Shown here: one piece after another, positions 26,801 to 35,641 of the stretch
Position numbering within the stretch: position 1 is the stretch's first letter
How the letters are laid out: each line of letters starts with the position of its first letter
Source of the DNA: Parvibaculaceae bacterium
Lineage (GTDB): Bacteria; Pseudomonadota; Alphaproteobacteria; Parvibaculales; Parvibaculaceae
Direction of reading: 5' to 3'
NCBI GenBank assembly: GCA_028283765.1
Contig: JAPWJY010000002.1
Location: forward strand, 186,001-250,000
Length of the DNA stretch: 64,000 bases
Notes under the pieces: generated by a model
Told to the model about the DNA's origin: nothing
What the model saw: the letters and a program-made list of their open reading frames with translations, nothing else
The model's database searches: none
Program-made: the position numbers and the translations under genes

Positions 26801-28780
26801 ATGACGCAGGCACACCAGACCGGGACGGCTGGACCCGACCTATTTCCCGTTCCCGCGGAATGGGCCGCCCGCGCCTTTGCCGACAAGGCCCGCTATGATG
26901 AGCTTTATGCCCTCAGCACCGCCGATCCCGAGGCCTTCTGGGGCGAACAGGGCAAGCGGCTCGACTGGACGACGCCCTATACGAAGGTCAAGGACGTTTC
27001 GTATGATCCTCATAATCTGCATATCCGCTGGTACGAGGACGGCACGCTCAACGCCAGCGTCAACTGCATCGACCGGCACCTGAAAACCCGCGCTGACCAG
27101 ACAGCCATCATCTGGGAAGGCGACAATCCCGCCGAGAGCCGCCATATCAGCTACCGCGAGCTTCACCGGGAGGTCTGCACCTTCGCCAATGTGCTGAAAA
27201 CCCGGGGCGTGAAGAAGGGCGACCGGGTCACGATCTACATGCCCATGATCCCCGAGGCCGCCTTCGCCATGCTCGCCTGCGCCCGGATCGGGGCCATCCA
27301 TTCCATCGTTTTCGGCGGCTTCTCGCCGGACAGTCTGGCGGGCCGGATCGTCGATTGCGCCTCGACGGTCGTCATCACGGCGGACGAAGGCCTGCGCGCG
27401 GGCCGCAAGGTGCCGCTGAAGGCCAACACCGACGAAGCGCTGAAAAAATGCCCTGACGTGACCTCGGTGATCGTGGTCCGGCGCACCGGCGGCGATGTCG
27501 CCATGCAGGCAGGCCGCGACATCTGGTATCACGAGGCCGCCGCCGGCGTTCCCACGGAATGCAAGCCAGAGGAGATGGGCGCGGAAGACCCTCTCTTCAT
27601 CCTCTACACCTCCGGCTCCACCGGCAAACCCAAGGGCGTGCTGCACACCACCGGCGGCTATCTGGTCTATGCGGCCATGACGCACCAGTACGTCTTCGAC
27701 TATCACGAGGGTGACGTCTACTGGTGCACGGCGGATGTGGGCTGGGTGACGGGGCACAGCTATATCGTCTACGGGCCGCTCGCCAACGGCGCGACGACGC
27801 TGATGTTCGAAGGCGTGCCCAACTATCCCGACAGTTCGCGCTGCTGGGAGGTGATCGACAAGCATCAGGTCAATATCTTCTACACCGCCCCCACCGCGTT
27901 GCGCGCCCTGATGCGCGAAGGCGACGAGCCGGTGACGAAGACCAGCCGCGCCTCGCTGCGCCTGCTGGGCTCGGTGGGCGAGCCGATCAACCCGGAAGCC
28001 TGGCTCTGGTATCACCGGGTGGTGGGCGAGGGGCGCTGCCCCATCGTCGACACCTGGTGGCAGACGGAAACCGGCGGCATCCTGATCACGCCGCTGCCGG
28101 GCGCGACCGATCTCAAGCCCGGCTCGGCCACAAAACCCTTCTTCGGCATCCGCCCCGTCATCGTGGACGCGGCCGGCAAGGTTCTGGAGGGCGCGACGGA
28201 GGGCAATCTGTGCATCGCCGACAGCTGGCCCGGCCAGATGCGCTCGGTCTATGGCGACCACCAGCGCTTCATCGACACCTATTTCATCCAGTATCCCGGC
28301 AATTATTTCACCGGCGACGGCTGCCGCCGCGACGAGGATGGTTACTACTGGATTACCGGCCGGGTGGACGACGTGCTGAACGTCTCGGGCCACCGGATGG
28401 GCACGGCGGAAGTGGAAAGCGCGCTCGTCGCCCACCCCAGGGTGGCGGAGGCCGCCGTGGTCGGCTATCCCCACGACATCAAGGGGCAGGGCATCTATGC
28501 CTATGTCACGCTCAAGACCGGCGAGGAGCCAACCGAGGCGCTGCGCAAGGAACTGACCGTCTGGGTGCGCAAGGAGATCGGGCCGATCGCCGCGCCGGAC
28601 CTGATCCAGTGGGCGCCCGGCCTGCCCAAAACCCGCTCCGGCAAGATCATGCGCCGCATCCTGCGCAAGATCGCCGAAGATGACTTTTCCAATCTGGGCG
28701 ATACCTCGACGCTCGCCGATCCGCAGGTTGTCGACGATCTGGTCCAGAACCGGCAGAACAAGGCGCCCGAACAGGCATGA
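26801..28780 (+). CDS. acs: Acetyl-CoA synthetase
   Basis: A 659-residue AMP-forming acetate:CoA ligase. The ATP-binding P-loop is [18 protein letters not shown], the adenylation core TWWQTETGG and the hinge region [15 protein letters not shown]. Lys615 in TRSGKIMRR is the residue acetylated in regulation of Acs. The ATG at 26801 follows GAGGAGCGACCC. The frame is open about 110 bp upstream without similarity. It is monocistronic or leads into the LptA-like gene 53 bp downstream. Confidence 0.97.
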   Translation: MTQAHQTGTAGPDLFPVPAEWAARAFADKARYDELYALSTADPEAFWGEQGKRLDWTTPYTKVKDVSYDPHNLHIRWYEDGTLNASVNCIDRHLKTRADQTAIIWEGDNPAESRHISYRELHREVCTFANVLKTRGVKKGDRVTIYMPMIPEAAFAMLACARIGAIHSIVFGGFSPDSLAGRIVDCASTVVITADEGLRAGRKVPLKANTDEALKKCPDVTSVIVVRRTGGDVAMQAGRDIWYHEAAAGVPTECKPEEMGAEDPLFILYTSGSTGKPKGVLHTTGGYLVYAAMTHQYVFDYHEGDVYWCTADVGWVTGHSYIVYGPLANGATTLMFEGVPNYPDSSRCWEVIDKHQVNIFYTAPTALRALMREGDEPVTKTSRASLRLLGSVGEPINPEAWLWYHRVVGEGRCPIVDTWWQTETGGILITPLPGATDLKPGSATKPFFGIRPVIVDAAGKVLEGATEGNLCIADSWPGQMRSVYGDHQRFIDTYFIQYPGNYFTGDGCRRDEDGYYWITGRVDDVLNVSGHRMGTAEVESALVAHPRVAEAAVVGYPHDIKGQGIYAYVTLKTGEEPTEALRKELTVWVRKEIGPIAAPDLIQWAPGLPKTRSGKIMRRILRKIAEDDFSNLGDTSTLADPQVVDDLVQNRQNKAPEQA

Positions 28781-28833
28781 CCGGCTTTCATCCTTCCGGT
28801 CTATGATGTTTTCTTTTTACTCTCGGATCGGGA

Positions 28834-29355
28834 ATGATTTTGCGCCCATACCTCAGGCCCATGCTGGCCGCTCTCGTCACATGCGCCGTTCTGCTCCCCG
28901 CCGCCATGGCGATGGCGGCGCCCGTCATCCTCAAGGCCGATGCGATCAAGGCGGCGGCGGACGGACACACGCTTGACCTGAACGGACGCGCCCACGCCAC
29001 CCAGGGCGCCTTGCTGATCCGGGGCGACAACATGATTGTGACGCTGGCCCCCGGCGCAAAGCCCGATCAGGGCCGGGTCGAGTCCGGCGGCATCACCGGG
29101 ATCGAAGCCTCAGGCTGGGTGCATGTAATGATCAGGGACCAGGTCACCGCGGACGGCCAGTGGGTTCGCTACGACCCGGCAGCCCATAGCCTGACCATGG
29201 GCGACAGCGTCACCCTGTGGCAGGACGGGGCCACATCCAAGGGCTCGAAGCTGACGCTCGATACCCAGACCGGAAAGGCGGACCTTTCCGGCGAGAGCGG
29301 CTCCACCAAGGGCGATGCCCTTCCGCCGCCATGGATCAACGAACGGGCGAAGTGA
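28834..29355 (+). CDS. LptA/OstA-like periplasmic protein (paralogue of lptA)
   Basis: A 173-residue exported protein: a signal peptide (residues ~1-28, ending AMAMAA) followed by an OstA-type beta-jellyroll. The stretch ADGQWVRYDPAAHSLTMGD parallels ADGQWAHYDAPTKIITMGD in the LptA of this window (60118..60714), showing paralogy. True lptA lies with lptB/lptC, so this copy, beside acs, is probably an accessory lipid-binding protein rather than part of the main Lpt bridge. It is shorter than LptA. Function unknown. Confidence 0.8.
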   Translation: MILRPYLRPMLAALVTCAVLLPAAMAMAAPVILKADAIKAAADGHTLDLNGRAHATQGALLIRGDNMIVTLAPGAKPDQGRVESGGITGIEASGWVHVMIRDQVTADGQWVRYDPAAHSLTMGDSVTLWQDGATSKGSKLTLDTQTGKADLSGESGSTKGDALPPPWINERAK

Positions 29356-29427
29356 GGGCGAAGCGCACGCTTTCCCCCGGTCCCGCCCTTGACCGCCTCG
29401 GGGGGGGACGTGGTACCTATTCAGGGC

Positions 29428-30219
29428 ATGAGCCATCCTGTGAAAAAGCGACCTGTCGTCGGCGTGCCCTGTGACATCAAGATGCTGGGGCCGCATCCGT
29501 TTCATGCTGCGGGGGAAAAATATCTCGCGGCGGTCGATGGCGGGGCCGATTGCGTCCCCATCCTGCTGCCGGTGCCGCCCATCGGGCTTACCCATGAAGA
29601 CGCCTTCGCGCTTTGCGACGGCTTCCTCTTCACCGGCTCCCATTCAAACGTGCACCCCTCGCTCTATGGCGGCCCCGCGCCGCGCGACGGAGTGATGCTG
29701 GATACCCAGCGCGACGCGCTGACGATCCCCCTGATGAAAGAGGCCGTCACGCGCGGCGTGCCCGTCTTCACCATCTGCCGGGGCTTTCAGGAAATGAACG
29801 TGGTCTTCGGCGGCACGCTGCACCAGCATTTGCAGGAAGTGCCCTCCGAGCCGGGCTATGCGCCGCGCTTCGATCATCGCGAGGACAAGGAAGCGCCGCT
29901 CGAGGTGCAGTATGGCCCCGCCCATGACGTCGATTTCACGCCTGACGGCTGGTTCGCCCGGACGGTGGGTGCACTGAAGATCAGGGTCAATTCGCTCCAT
30001 GGACAGGGCGTGAACGTGCCCGGCCCCGGCCTCGTCGTCGAGGGGCGCGCGCCCGACGGCACGGTGGAGGCGATGCGGGTGAAGGACGCCATCGGCTTTG
30101 CCGTGGGGGTGCAGTGGCATCCGGAATGGCTCTTTCGCGACAATCCTGTTTCAATGGCCCTGTTCAAGGCTTTCGGCGACGCCGTGCGCGCTCACGCGGC
30201 ATCGAAACAGACAAATTGA
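29428..30219 (+). CDS. Gamma-glutamyl-gamma-aminobutyrate hydrolase (PuuD-like)
   Basis: A 263-residue class I glutamine-amidotransferase-fold hydrolase. The nucleophile elbow is FTICRGFQEMNVVFGGTL (Cys), and QWHPEWLF supplies His and Glu of the triad. GFLFTGSHSNVHPSLYGG is typical of PuuD, which releases GABA from gamma-glutamyl-GABA in the putrescine pathway. It sits directly before a GS-like gamma-glutamyl ligase gene, supporting an amine-catabolic role. The start is either ATG 29428 (MSHPVKKRPVVG) or a GTG at 29389; the former matches the family. Confidence 0.88.
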   Translation: MSHPVKKRPVVGVPCDIKMLGPHPFHAAGEKYLAAVDGGADCVPILLPVPPIGLTHEDAFALCDGFLFTGSHSNVHPSLYGGPAPRDGVMLDTQRDALTIPLMKEAVTRGVPVFTICRGFQEMNVVFGGTLHQHLQEVPSEPGYAPRFDHREDKEAPLEVQYGPAHDVDFTPDGWFARTVGALKIRVNSLHGQGVNVPGPGLVVEGRAPDGTVEAMRVKDAIGFAVGVQWHPEWLFRDNPVSMALFKAFGDAVRAHAASKQTN

Positions 30220-30243
30220 TCCAAACGGAAAGCGTGGTAACCC

Positions 30244-31618
30244 ATGGGAATGGGCAGCGGCAAGGTACAAAACACGGAAGACCTGATCAAATGGCTGAAG
30301 GATCGCAAGATCACGGAAGTCGAGTGCATGGTGTCCGACATGGCCGGCATCGCGCGGGGCAAAATTCTGCCCACGCGCAAGTTCGTCTCCAGCATGACGG
30401 ACCGCTCGCTCAAGCTGCCTGAATCGATCTTCGGCCAGACCGTGACCGGCGACTTCATCGACTCGACGGTGCTCTCCGACATCGAGCCCGACATCATCCT
30501 CGATCCCGATCCCGCACACCGTGCGGCTGGTGCCCTGGTACAGCGAGCCGACGGCGCAGATCATCTGCGACGCCAGCTACCGCGACCACAGCCGCGTGCC
30601 CATCGCACCGCGCAACGTGCTGAAAAAGGTGCTTGATCTCTATACCGCGCAGGGCTGGAAGCCGGTGGTGGCGCCGGAGATCGAATTCTATTTCTCCGCC
30701 AAGAACATCGACCCCGACTATCCGCTCGAACCGCCGGTCGGCACCAGCGGGCGCAAGGAAACCGCGCGGCAATCCTATGGCATCGACGCGGTGAACGAGT
30801 TCGATCCGATCTTCGAGGACATGTACGATTATTGCGAGGCGATGGACATCGACATCGACACGCTGATCCATGAATCCGGCGCGGCCCAGGTCGAGATCAA
30901 TTTCAACCATGGCAACCCGCTCGACATCGCCGACCAGGCTTTCATCTTCAAGCGCACCATGCGGCAGGCCGCGCTGAAGCATGGCGTCTACGCCACCTTC
31001 ATGGCCAAGCCCTATGAGGGCGAGCCCGGCAGCGCGATGCACATCCACCAGTCCATCGTGAGCATGGAGACGGGCGACAACCTGTTCGCCATGAAGAACG
31101 GCAAGGACTCCAAACTGTTCCTGTCCTACATCGCGGGCCTTCAGAAATATCTGCCAGCCGCCATGCCGCTGATCGCGCCGAACGTGAATTCCTACCGGCG
31201 CATCGTCAAGGACCTCGCCGCCCCCATCAACACCCATTGGGGCCATGAGAACCGCACGGTGGGCCTGCGCATTCCTGAATCGAAGCGCGTGGACCGGCGC
31301 GTCGAAAACCGCGTGCCGGGGGCGGACTGCAATCCCTACCTCGCCATCGCCTCGACGCTCGCCTGCGGCTATCTGGGCATGGCGCACGGTCTCGTGCCGA
31401 CCAACGAGATGAAGGGCAACGCCTATGAGTCCAAGCGCTACGCCCTGCCGCGCCATATTCTCGACGCGCTCTACAATCTGCGCGCGTCATCCGACCTCAA
31501 GGAAACGCTGGGGCCGGACTTCGTGCAGATCTATCTCGACGTGAAGGCGACCGAGCATGACGCCTACCAGCAGGTCATCTCGGCCTGGGAGCGCGAGCAC
31601 CTGCTGCTGAACGTCTAG
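30244..31618 (+). pseudogene. Glutamine synthetase-like gamma-glutamyl ligase (PuuA type), interrupted by a +1 frameshift
   Basis: The gene reads in one frame from MGMGSGKVQNTEDLIKWLK to EPDIILDPDP, then shifts. The continuation HTVRLVPWYSEPTAQIICD lies in the next frame and runs intact to 31618. One extra base in CCCG at 30511-30514 accounts for the break (expected GAT CCC GAT CCG CAC ACC). Joined, it would be about 457 residues, the normal length. The catalytic region is complete: APEIEFYF, AAQVEINFNHG, AMHIHQSI, NTHWGHENRTVGLRI and NRVPGADCNPYLA. The break is near residue 91, within the N-terminal beta-grasp domain. It may be a sequencing error, a recent null mutation or, less likely, recoding. 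It lies with the PuuD-like gene. Confidence 0.85.
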
Positions 31619-32037
31619 CTGCCGAGGCTGATGAGGGCCTTCTCGAAACGGGCCGCGTGGTTCTTTTCAGCTTTCGCCAGCGTCTCGAACCACCGGGCGA
31701 TTTCCTCAAAGCCTTCCTCCCGGGCAACCTGCGCCATCTCGGGATAGAGGCTGGTCGCCTCGTGAAGTTCGCCGGCTATGGCCGCCACGATGTTCTGGGC
31801 GGTCGAGCCCAGAGGCAGGCCCGTGACCGGATCGGCTATATCTTCGAGATAATCCAGCAGACCATGGGCATGGCCGGTTTCGCCCTCGGCGGTGGAGCGA
31901 AACACGGAGGCGACGTCGTTGAAGCCCTCTATGTCCGCCTTTCTGGCGAAATAGAGATAGCGCCTGTTGGTCTCGCTCTCGCGGGCAAAGGCGGCCTCGA
32001 GATTTTTTCTGGTCCGGGAGTCCTTGAGGTCCGCCAT
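31615..32037 (-). CDS. Rubrerythrin-family (erythrin) ferritin-like protein
   Basis: A 140-residue four-helix di-iron protein. Iron-ligand motifs ESETNRRYLYFARK, EGETGHAHGL, GELHEATSLYPEMAQ and AEKNHAARFEKAL supply the expected Glu and His residues. The C-terminal rubredoxin domain of classical rubrerythrin is absent, so it is an erythrin. Such proteins act in peroxide reduction or iron handling in the cytoplasm. It lies next to irr in a neighbourhood with katA and sodB. Its stop shares CTAG (31615-31618) with the convergent GS-like gene. Confidence 0.92.
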   Translation of the reverse strand: MADLKDSRTRKNLEAAFARESETNRRYLYFARKADIEGFNDVASVFRSTAEGETGHAHGLLDYLEDIADPVTGLPLGSTAQNIVAAIAGELHEATSLYPEMAQVAREEGFEEIARWFETLAKAEKNHAARFEKALISLGS

Positions 32038-32090
32038 CTGTCACCCTGCCTTGTCATGGTTCATGAATCAGGCGGGAGTATAGCAGGCTC

Positions 32091-32516
32091 TCACCCGGCG
32101 GGGCGGGTGGAACGCAGCCGCACGATGACGTCGACCCGGTCGATGTCGGTGCCCATGGGCGCATCCGGCACACCGGCCACCGTCAGGCAATCGCCCGCAA
32201 TGTCCATCAGCGCGCCCTGCTCCTCGATGAAGAAGTGGTGGTGATCGCCGATATTGGTGTCGAAATAGGTCCGGGCGCTGTCGACCACGACCTCGCGCAG
32301 CAGCTTTGCCTGCGTGAACTGGTGGAGCGTATTATAGACGGTGGCCAGCGAAACGCCGCAGCCGGCCTTCTGCGCCTCGTCATGAAGCGCTTCGGCCGTG
32401 ACATGGCGGTCGCCGCCTTCGAAAAGGAGACGGCCCAGCGCCAACCGCTGGCGGGTAGGGCGCAGCCCCGCATCCCGGAGCCGGTTGAGTGTCTGGCTGA
32501 AAGGCCGTTCATTCAT
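32091..32516 (-). CDS. irr: Iron response regulator Irr (Fur family)
   Basis: A 141-residue Fur-superfamily regulator. The winged helix is RDAGLRPTRQRLALGRLLF ... GVSLATVYNTLHQF, and the His cluster GDHHHFF (His92-94) is the haem/metal site of Irr. The N-terminal Cys-Pro haem-regulatory motif of Bradyrhizobium Irr is absent, as in many other alphaproteobacteria. Irr accumulates under iron limitation and binds ICE boxes to control haem synthesis, iron storage and oxidative-stress genes. It is divergent from fabA; a 19-bp palindrome lies 34-52 bp upstream. Candidate ICE-like sites occur at katA and sodB in this window. Confidence 0.92.
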   Translation of the reverse strand: MNERPFSQTLNRLRDAGLRPTRQRLALGRLLFEGGDRHVTAEALHDEAQKAGCGVSLATVYNTLHQFTQAKLLREVVVDSARTYFDTNIGDHHHFFIEEQGALMDIAGDCLTVAGVPDAPMGTDIDRVDVIVRLRSTRPAG

Positions 32517-32549
32517 TTTCGATACGCCTCGAATAGTTCATCATTCTCA

Positions 32550-32568
32550 GTTTGAAATGATTACAAAC
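32550..32568. promoter_or_regulatory. 19-bp palindrome in the irr-fabA intergenic region, candidate operator
   Basis: GTTTGAAATGATTACAAAC pairs with its own complement at 8 of 9 positions around a central G, the size and form expected of a Fur-family dyad. It lies 34-52 bp before irr and about 170 bp before fabA. It is not a close match to the ICE consensus (10 of 14 positions), so the binder is unknown. Confidence 0.4.
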
Positions 32569-32739
32569 AGCAAGAAGATAACAATCCCCTTCTGTTGTCA
32601 AGCTTGTCAGCCGTGACCACATCTGGACAGTTGGCCGCATCAAACCGCCCTGAGGGTTTGCGCCTCTCCCCATGTATGTTAGGTAGCGTAACAAAAAGTG
32701 ATGCACACTTGGCTTCAGGCTCCCCCGACAGGCAGAAGA

Positions 32740-33270
32740 ATGGCAGATCAACAGTCGAGCTACACTCTTGAGGACTTGCTGGAATGCGGACATGGCCGCA
32801 TGTTCGGCCCGGGCAATGCACAATTGCCGCTGCCGCCCATGCTCATGTTCAACCGCATCACGCAGGCCAGCGAAACCGGCGGCGCCCACGGCAAGGGCCA
32901 CATCGTCGCGGAACTCGACGTGACCCCCGATCTCTGGTTCTTCGGCTGCCATTTCGAGGGCGATCCGGTCATGCCGGGCTGCCTGGGGCTCGACGCCATG
33001 TGGCAGCTCGTCGGCTTTTTCCTCGGCCGCCTCGGCGCCAGGGGCCGCGGCCGGGCGCTCGGCGTGGGCGAGGTCAAATTCTCCGGCATGGTTACGCCCA
33101 TCATAAAAAAGGTCGAATATGTGATCGACCTCAAGCGCGTCATCAACCGCAAGCTTGTGCTCGGCATCGCGGACGGGACCATGCTGGCGGACGGCGCGCC
33201 GATCTATCAGGCCAACGACCTGCGCGTCGGCCTGTTTACCAGCGATGCGCCAGCTGCCGCCCCCGCGTGA
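32740..33270 (+). CDS. fabA: 3-hydroxydecanoyl-ACP dehydratase/isomerase
   Basis: A 176-residue FabA, which dehydrates 3-hydroxydecanoyl-ACP and isomerises the product to start anaerobic unsaturated fatty acid synthesis. The active-site block [20 protein letters not shown] holds His71 and Asp85. FNRITQAS and [18 protein letters not shown] are family features. The ATG at 32740 gives [14 protein letters not shown]; the frame is open to 32698 without similarity. It heads fabA-fabB-fabI on the plus strand, next to irr as in many Alphaproteobacteria. Confidence 0.97.
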   Translation: MADQQSSYTLEDLLECGHGRMFGPGNAQLPLPPMLMFNRITQASETGGAHGKGHIVAELDVTPDLWFFGCHFEGDPVMPGCLGLDAMWQLVGFFLGRLGARGRGRALGVGEVKFSGMVTPIIKKVEYVIDLKRVINRKLVLGIADGTMLADGAPIYQANDLRVGLFTSDAPAAAPA

Positions 33271-33362
33271 GCGGCGGGCAGGCGAGAAGCGGTATTTCAG
33301 AAGCTGACTGAGGGCACCCCGGGGGGTTCTGGCGCGTCGTTGCCAGCATGGAGAAAAGCATT

Positions 33363-34580
33363 ATGAGGCGAGTAGTCGTAACCGGCATGGGCATCGTTTC
33401 CAGCATCGGAAACAATGTGACCGAAGTTCTGGCCAGCCTGCGCGAGTCCAGATCGGGCATCGTGCGCGACGAAACCTATGCCGAAATGGGCTTTCGCAGC
33501 CAGGTTGCCGGAAGCCTCAAGATCGACATCGACGCGGTCGTCGACCGGCGCGCGCGCCGCTTCATGGGCGATGGCGCGGCCTATGCCGCGATCTCCATGG
33601 AGCAGGCCATTCTCGATGCGGGCCTTGAGCCCCATGAAGTGAGCAACGAGCGCACCGGCCTCATCGTTGGCTCCGGCGGCCCCTCAACCCGCGCCATCGT
33701 GCAGGCTGCCGACATTGCCCGCGACAAGGGCCCCAAAAAGGTCGGCCCCTTCGCCGTGCCCAAGGCCATGGCCTCCACCTGCTCGGCCAACCTCTCGACA
33801 TGGTACAAGACCAAGGGCGTCAACTACTCGATCAGTTCCGCCTGCTCGACCAGCGCCAACTGCATCGGCAACGCCGCCGAAATGATCCAGTGGGGCAAGC
33901 AGGACATCATGTTCGCCGGCGGCGGCGAGGAGCTGGACTGGACGCTCTCCGTCCTGTTCGACGCCATGGGCGCCATGTCCTCGAAATTCAACGACACGCC
34001 GGAAACGGCAAGCCGGGCCTATGACCTCCACCGCGACGGCTTCGTCATCTCGGGCGGCGGCGGCATCGTGGTGCTTGAGGAATATGAACACGCCAAGGCC
34101 CGCGGCGCGAAGATCTATGCGGAACTGACCGGCTATGGCGCCTGCGCCGATGGCGCGGACATGGTTGCCCCCTCGGGCGAGGGCGCGGTGCGCTGCATGA
34201 AGCTCGCGCTCGGCAACAACCATGAGCAGGTCGACTACATCAACCCGCACGCCACCTCGACTCCGGTGGGCGATCTCCCCGAGATCAACGCCATCCGCGA
34301 GGTCTTCGGCTCGAACATGCCGCCCATCAGCGCGACGAAGTCGCTGACCGGCCACAGCCAGGGCGCGGCGGGCGTGCATGAAGTGATCTACACCCTGCTG
34401 ATGATGAACCATGATTTCATCGCGGCCAGCGCCAATATCGAGGAACTCGATCCCGCCGTGGGCGACGCCAATATCGTGCGCAAGCGGATCGACAACGCCC
34501 GGATCAATGTCGCCCTGTCCAACAGCTTCGGCTTTGGCGGCACCAATGCCTGCCTGCTGTTCAAGCGCCACGACGCCTGA
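33363..34580 (+). CDS. fabB: 3-oxoacyl-ACP synthase I
   Basis: A 405-residue condensing enzyme that elongates acyl-ACP and is required for unsaturated fatty acid synthesis. The Cys-His-His triad is Cys161 ([10 protein letters not shown]), His296 ([11 protein letters not shown]) and His331 ([11 protein letters not shown]). Start ATG 33363 ([13 protein letters not shown]) has GGAG eight bases upstream; an ATG at 33348 is weaker. It is in operon with fabA and fabI. Confidence 0.97.
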   Translation: MRRVVVTGMGIVSSIGNNVTEVLASLRESRSGIVRDETYAEMGFRSQVAGSLKIDIDAVVDRRARRFMGDGAAYAAISMEQAILDAGLEPHEVSNERTGLIVGSGGPSTRAIVQAADIARDKGPKKVGPFAVPKAMASTCSANLSTWYKTKGVNYSISSACSTSANCIGNAAEMIQWGKQDIMFAGGGEELDWTLSVLFDAMGAMSSKFNDTPETASRAYDLHRDGFVISGGGGIVVLEEYEHAKARGAKIYAELTGYGACADGADMVAPSGEGAVRCMKLALGNNHEQVDYINPHATSTPVGDLPEINAIREVFGSNMPPISATKSLTGHSQGAAGVHEVIYTLLMMNHDFIAASANIEELDPAVGDANIVRKRIDNARINVALSNSFGFGGTNACLLFKRHDA

Positions 34581-34643
34581 GACATAACGCGACCGCAACA
34601 AGCGGCGCATCAAAACATGAGATCGCGAAGCATCGAGGACGAT

Positions 34644-35522
34644 ATGCACGGCACGGAACATAATGGCGACACCCAGGACGCTTCCGCTCTCCAGCTCTCC
34701 GGTCCGTTGATGGCCGGGCGGCGCGGGCTGGTGATGGGCGTAGCGAACGACCACTCCATCGCCTGGGGCATCGCGCGCACGCTGGCGCTTCATGGCGCGG
34801 AAATGGCCTTCACCTTTCAGGGCGACGCCTTCGGCAAGCGCGTCAAGCCGCTGGCGGAAGGCATCGGCGTGAAGATGCTGCTGCCCTGCGACGTGACCAG
34901 CCCGGAAAGCCTCGATACCGTTTTCGACACGCTGAAGAAGGAATGGGGCACGCTGGACTTCGTGGTTCACGCCATCGCCCACTCCGACAAGAATGAACTC
35001 AAGGGCCGCTATGCCGACACGACGCGGGAAAATTTCCTGCGCACCATGGATATTTCCTGCTTCTCCTTCACCGACGTAGCCCGCCGCGCCGCGGAGATGA
35101 TGGTATCGCCGCAAGAAGGCGGGCGCGGTGGCGCCATGGTCACGCTCACCTATCTGGGCGCCGAGCGCGTGATCCCGAACTACAATGTCATGGGCGTGGC
35201 GAAAGCCGCCCTTGAGGCGAGCGTGCGCTATCTTGCCGCCGACTTCGGCCGTCAGGGCATCCGCGTCAATGCGCTTTCGGCCGGCCCCGTCCGTACGCTC
35301 GCAGGCTCCGCCATCGGCGACGCCCGCTTCATGTTCCGCTGGAACAGGCAGCACGCCGCACTGAAGGAAACCATCGAACTCGACCATGTCGGCGGTGCGG
35401 GCCTTTACCTTCTATCCGACCTTGCCGCCCGGGTGACCGGCGAAATCCATCATGTCGACTCCGGCTTCAACATCATCGGCCTGCCGCGCGTTGAGGACCT
35501 GAGGGAAGACGGCGAGGCCTGA
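34644..35522 (+). CDS. fabI: Enoyl-ACP reductase (NADH)
   Basis: About 292 residues, an SDR-fold enoyl-ACP reductase completing each elongation round. The NAD-binding RRGLVMGVANDHSIAWGIA is the FabI-type variant, and the catalytic Tyr/Lys pair lies in NYNVMGVAKAALEASVRYL. AGPVRTLAGSAI is the substrate-loop region. The ATG at 34644 has GAGGA close upstream and is preferred over the ATG at 34617. It is the third gene of fabABI. The N-terminal ~20 residues before the fold are longer than usual. Confidence 0.95.
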   Translation: MHGTEHNGDTQDASALQLSGPLMAGRRGLVMGVANDHSIAWGIARTLALHGAEMAFTFQGDAFGKRVKPLAEGIGVKMLLPCDVTSPESLDTVFDTLKKEWGTLDFVVHAIAHSDKNELKGRYADTTRENFLRTMDISCFSFTDVARRAAEMMVSPQEGGRGGAMVTLTYLGAERVIPNYNVMGVAKAALEASVRYLAADFGRQGIRVNALSAGPVRTLAGSAIGDARFMFRWNRQHAALKETIELDHVGGAGLYLLSDLAARVTGEIHHVDSGFNIIGLPRVEDLREDGEA

Positions 35523-35641
35523 GATCGCTCCTGAAATGGGACCTGCCGGTCCCGGGGTGTGGCAATCGCGCCTGAAACCGACTATGCCTTTGAGCGGTCT
35601 CTCCCGGCTTGAGCCGCAACCGTAATCGGGTCCATCCGTCC

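Noticed and set aside
32577-32599. GATAACA-N9-TGTTGTC dyad in the irr-fabA gap
   Set aside because: Seven-base arms include a G-T pair and there is no known matching consensus; the neighbouring 19-bp palindrome is more convincing.
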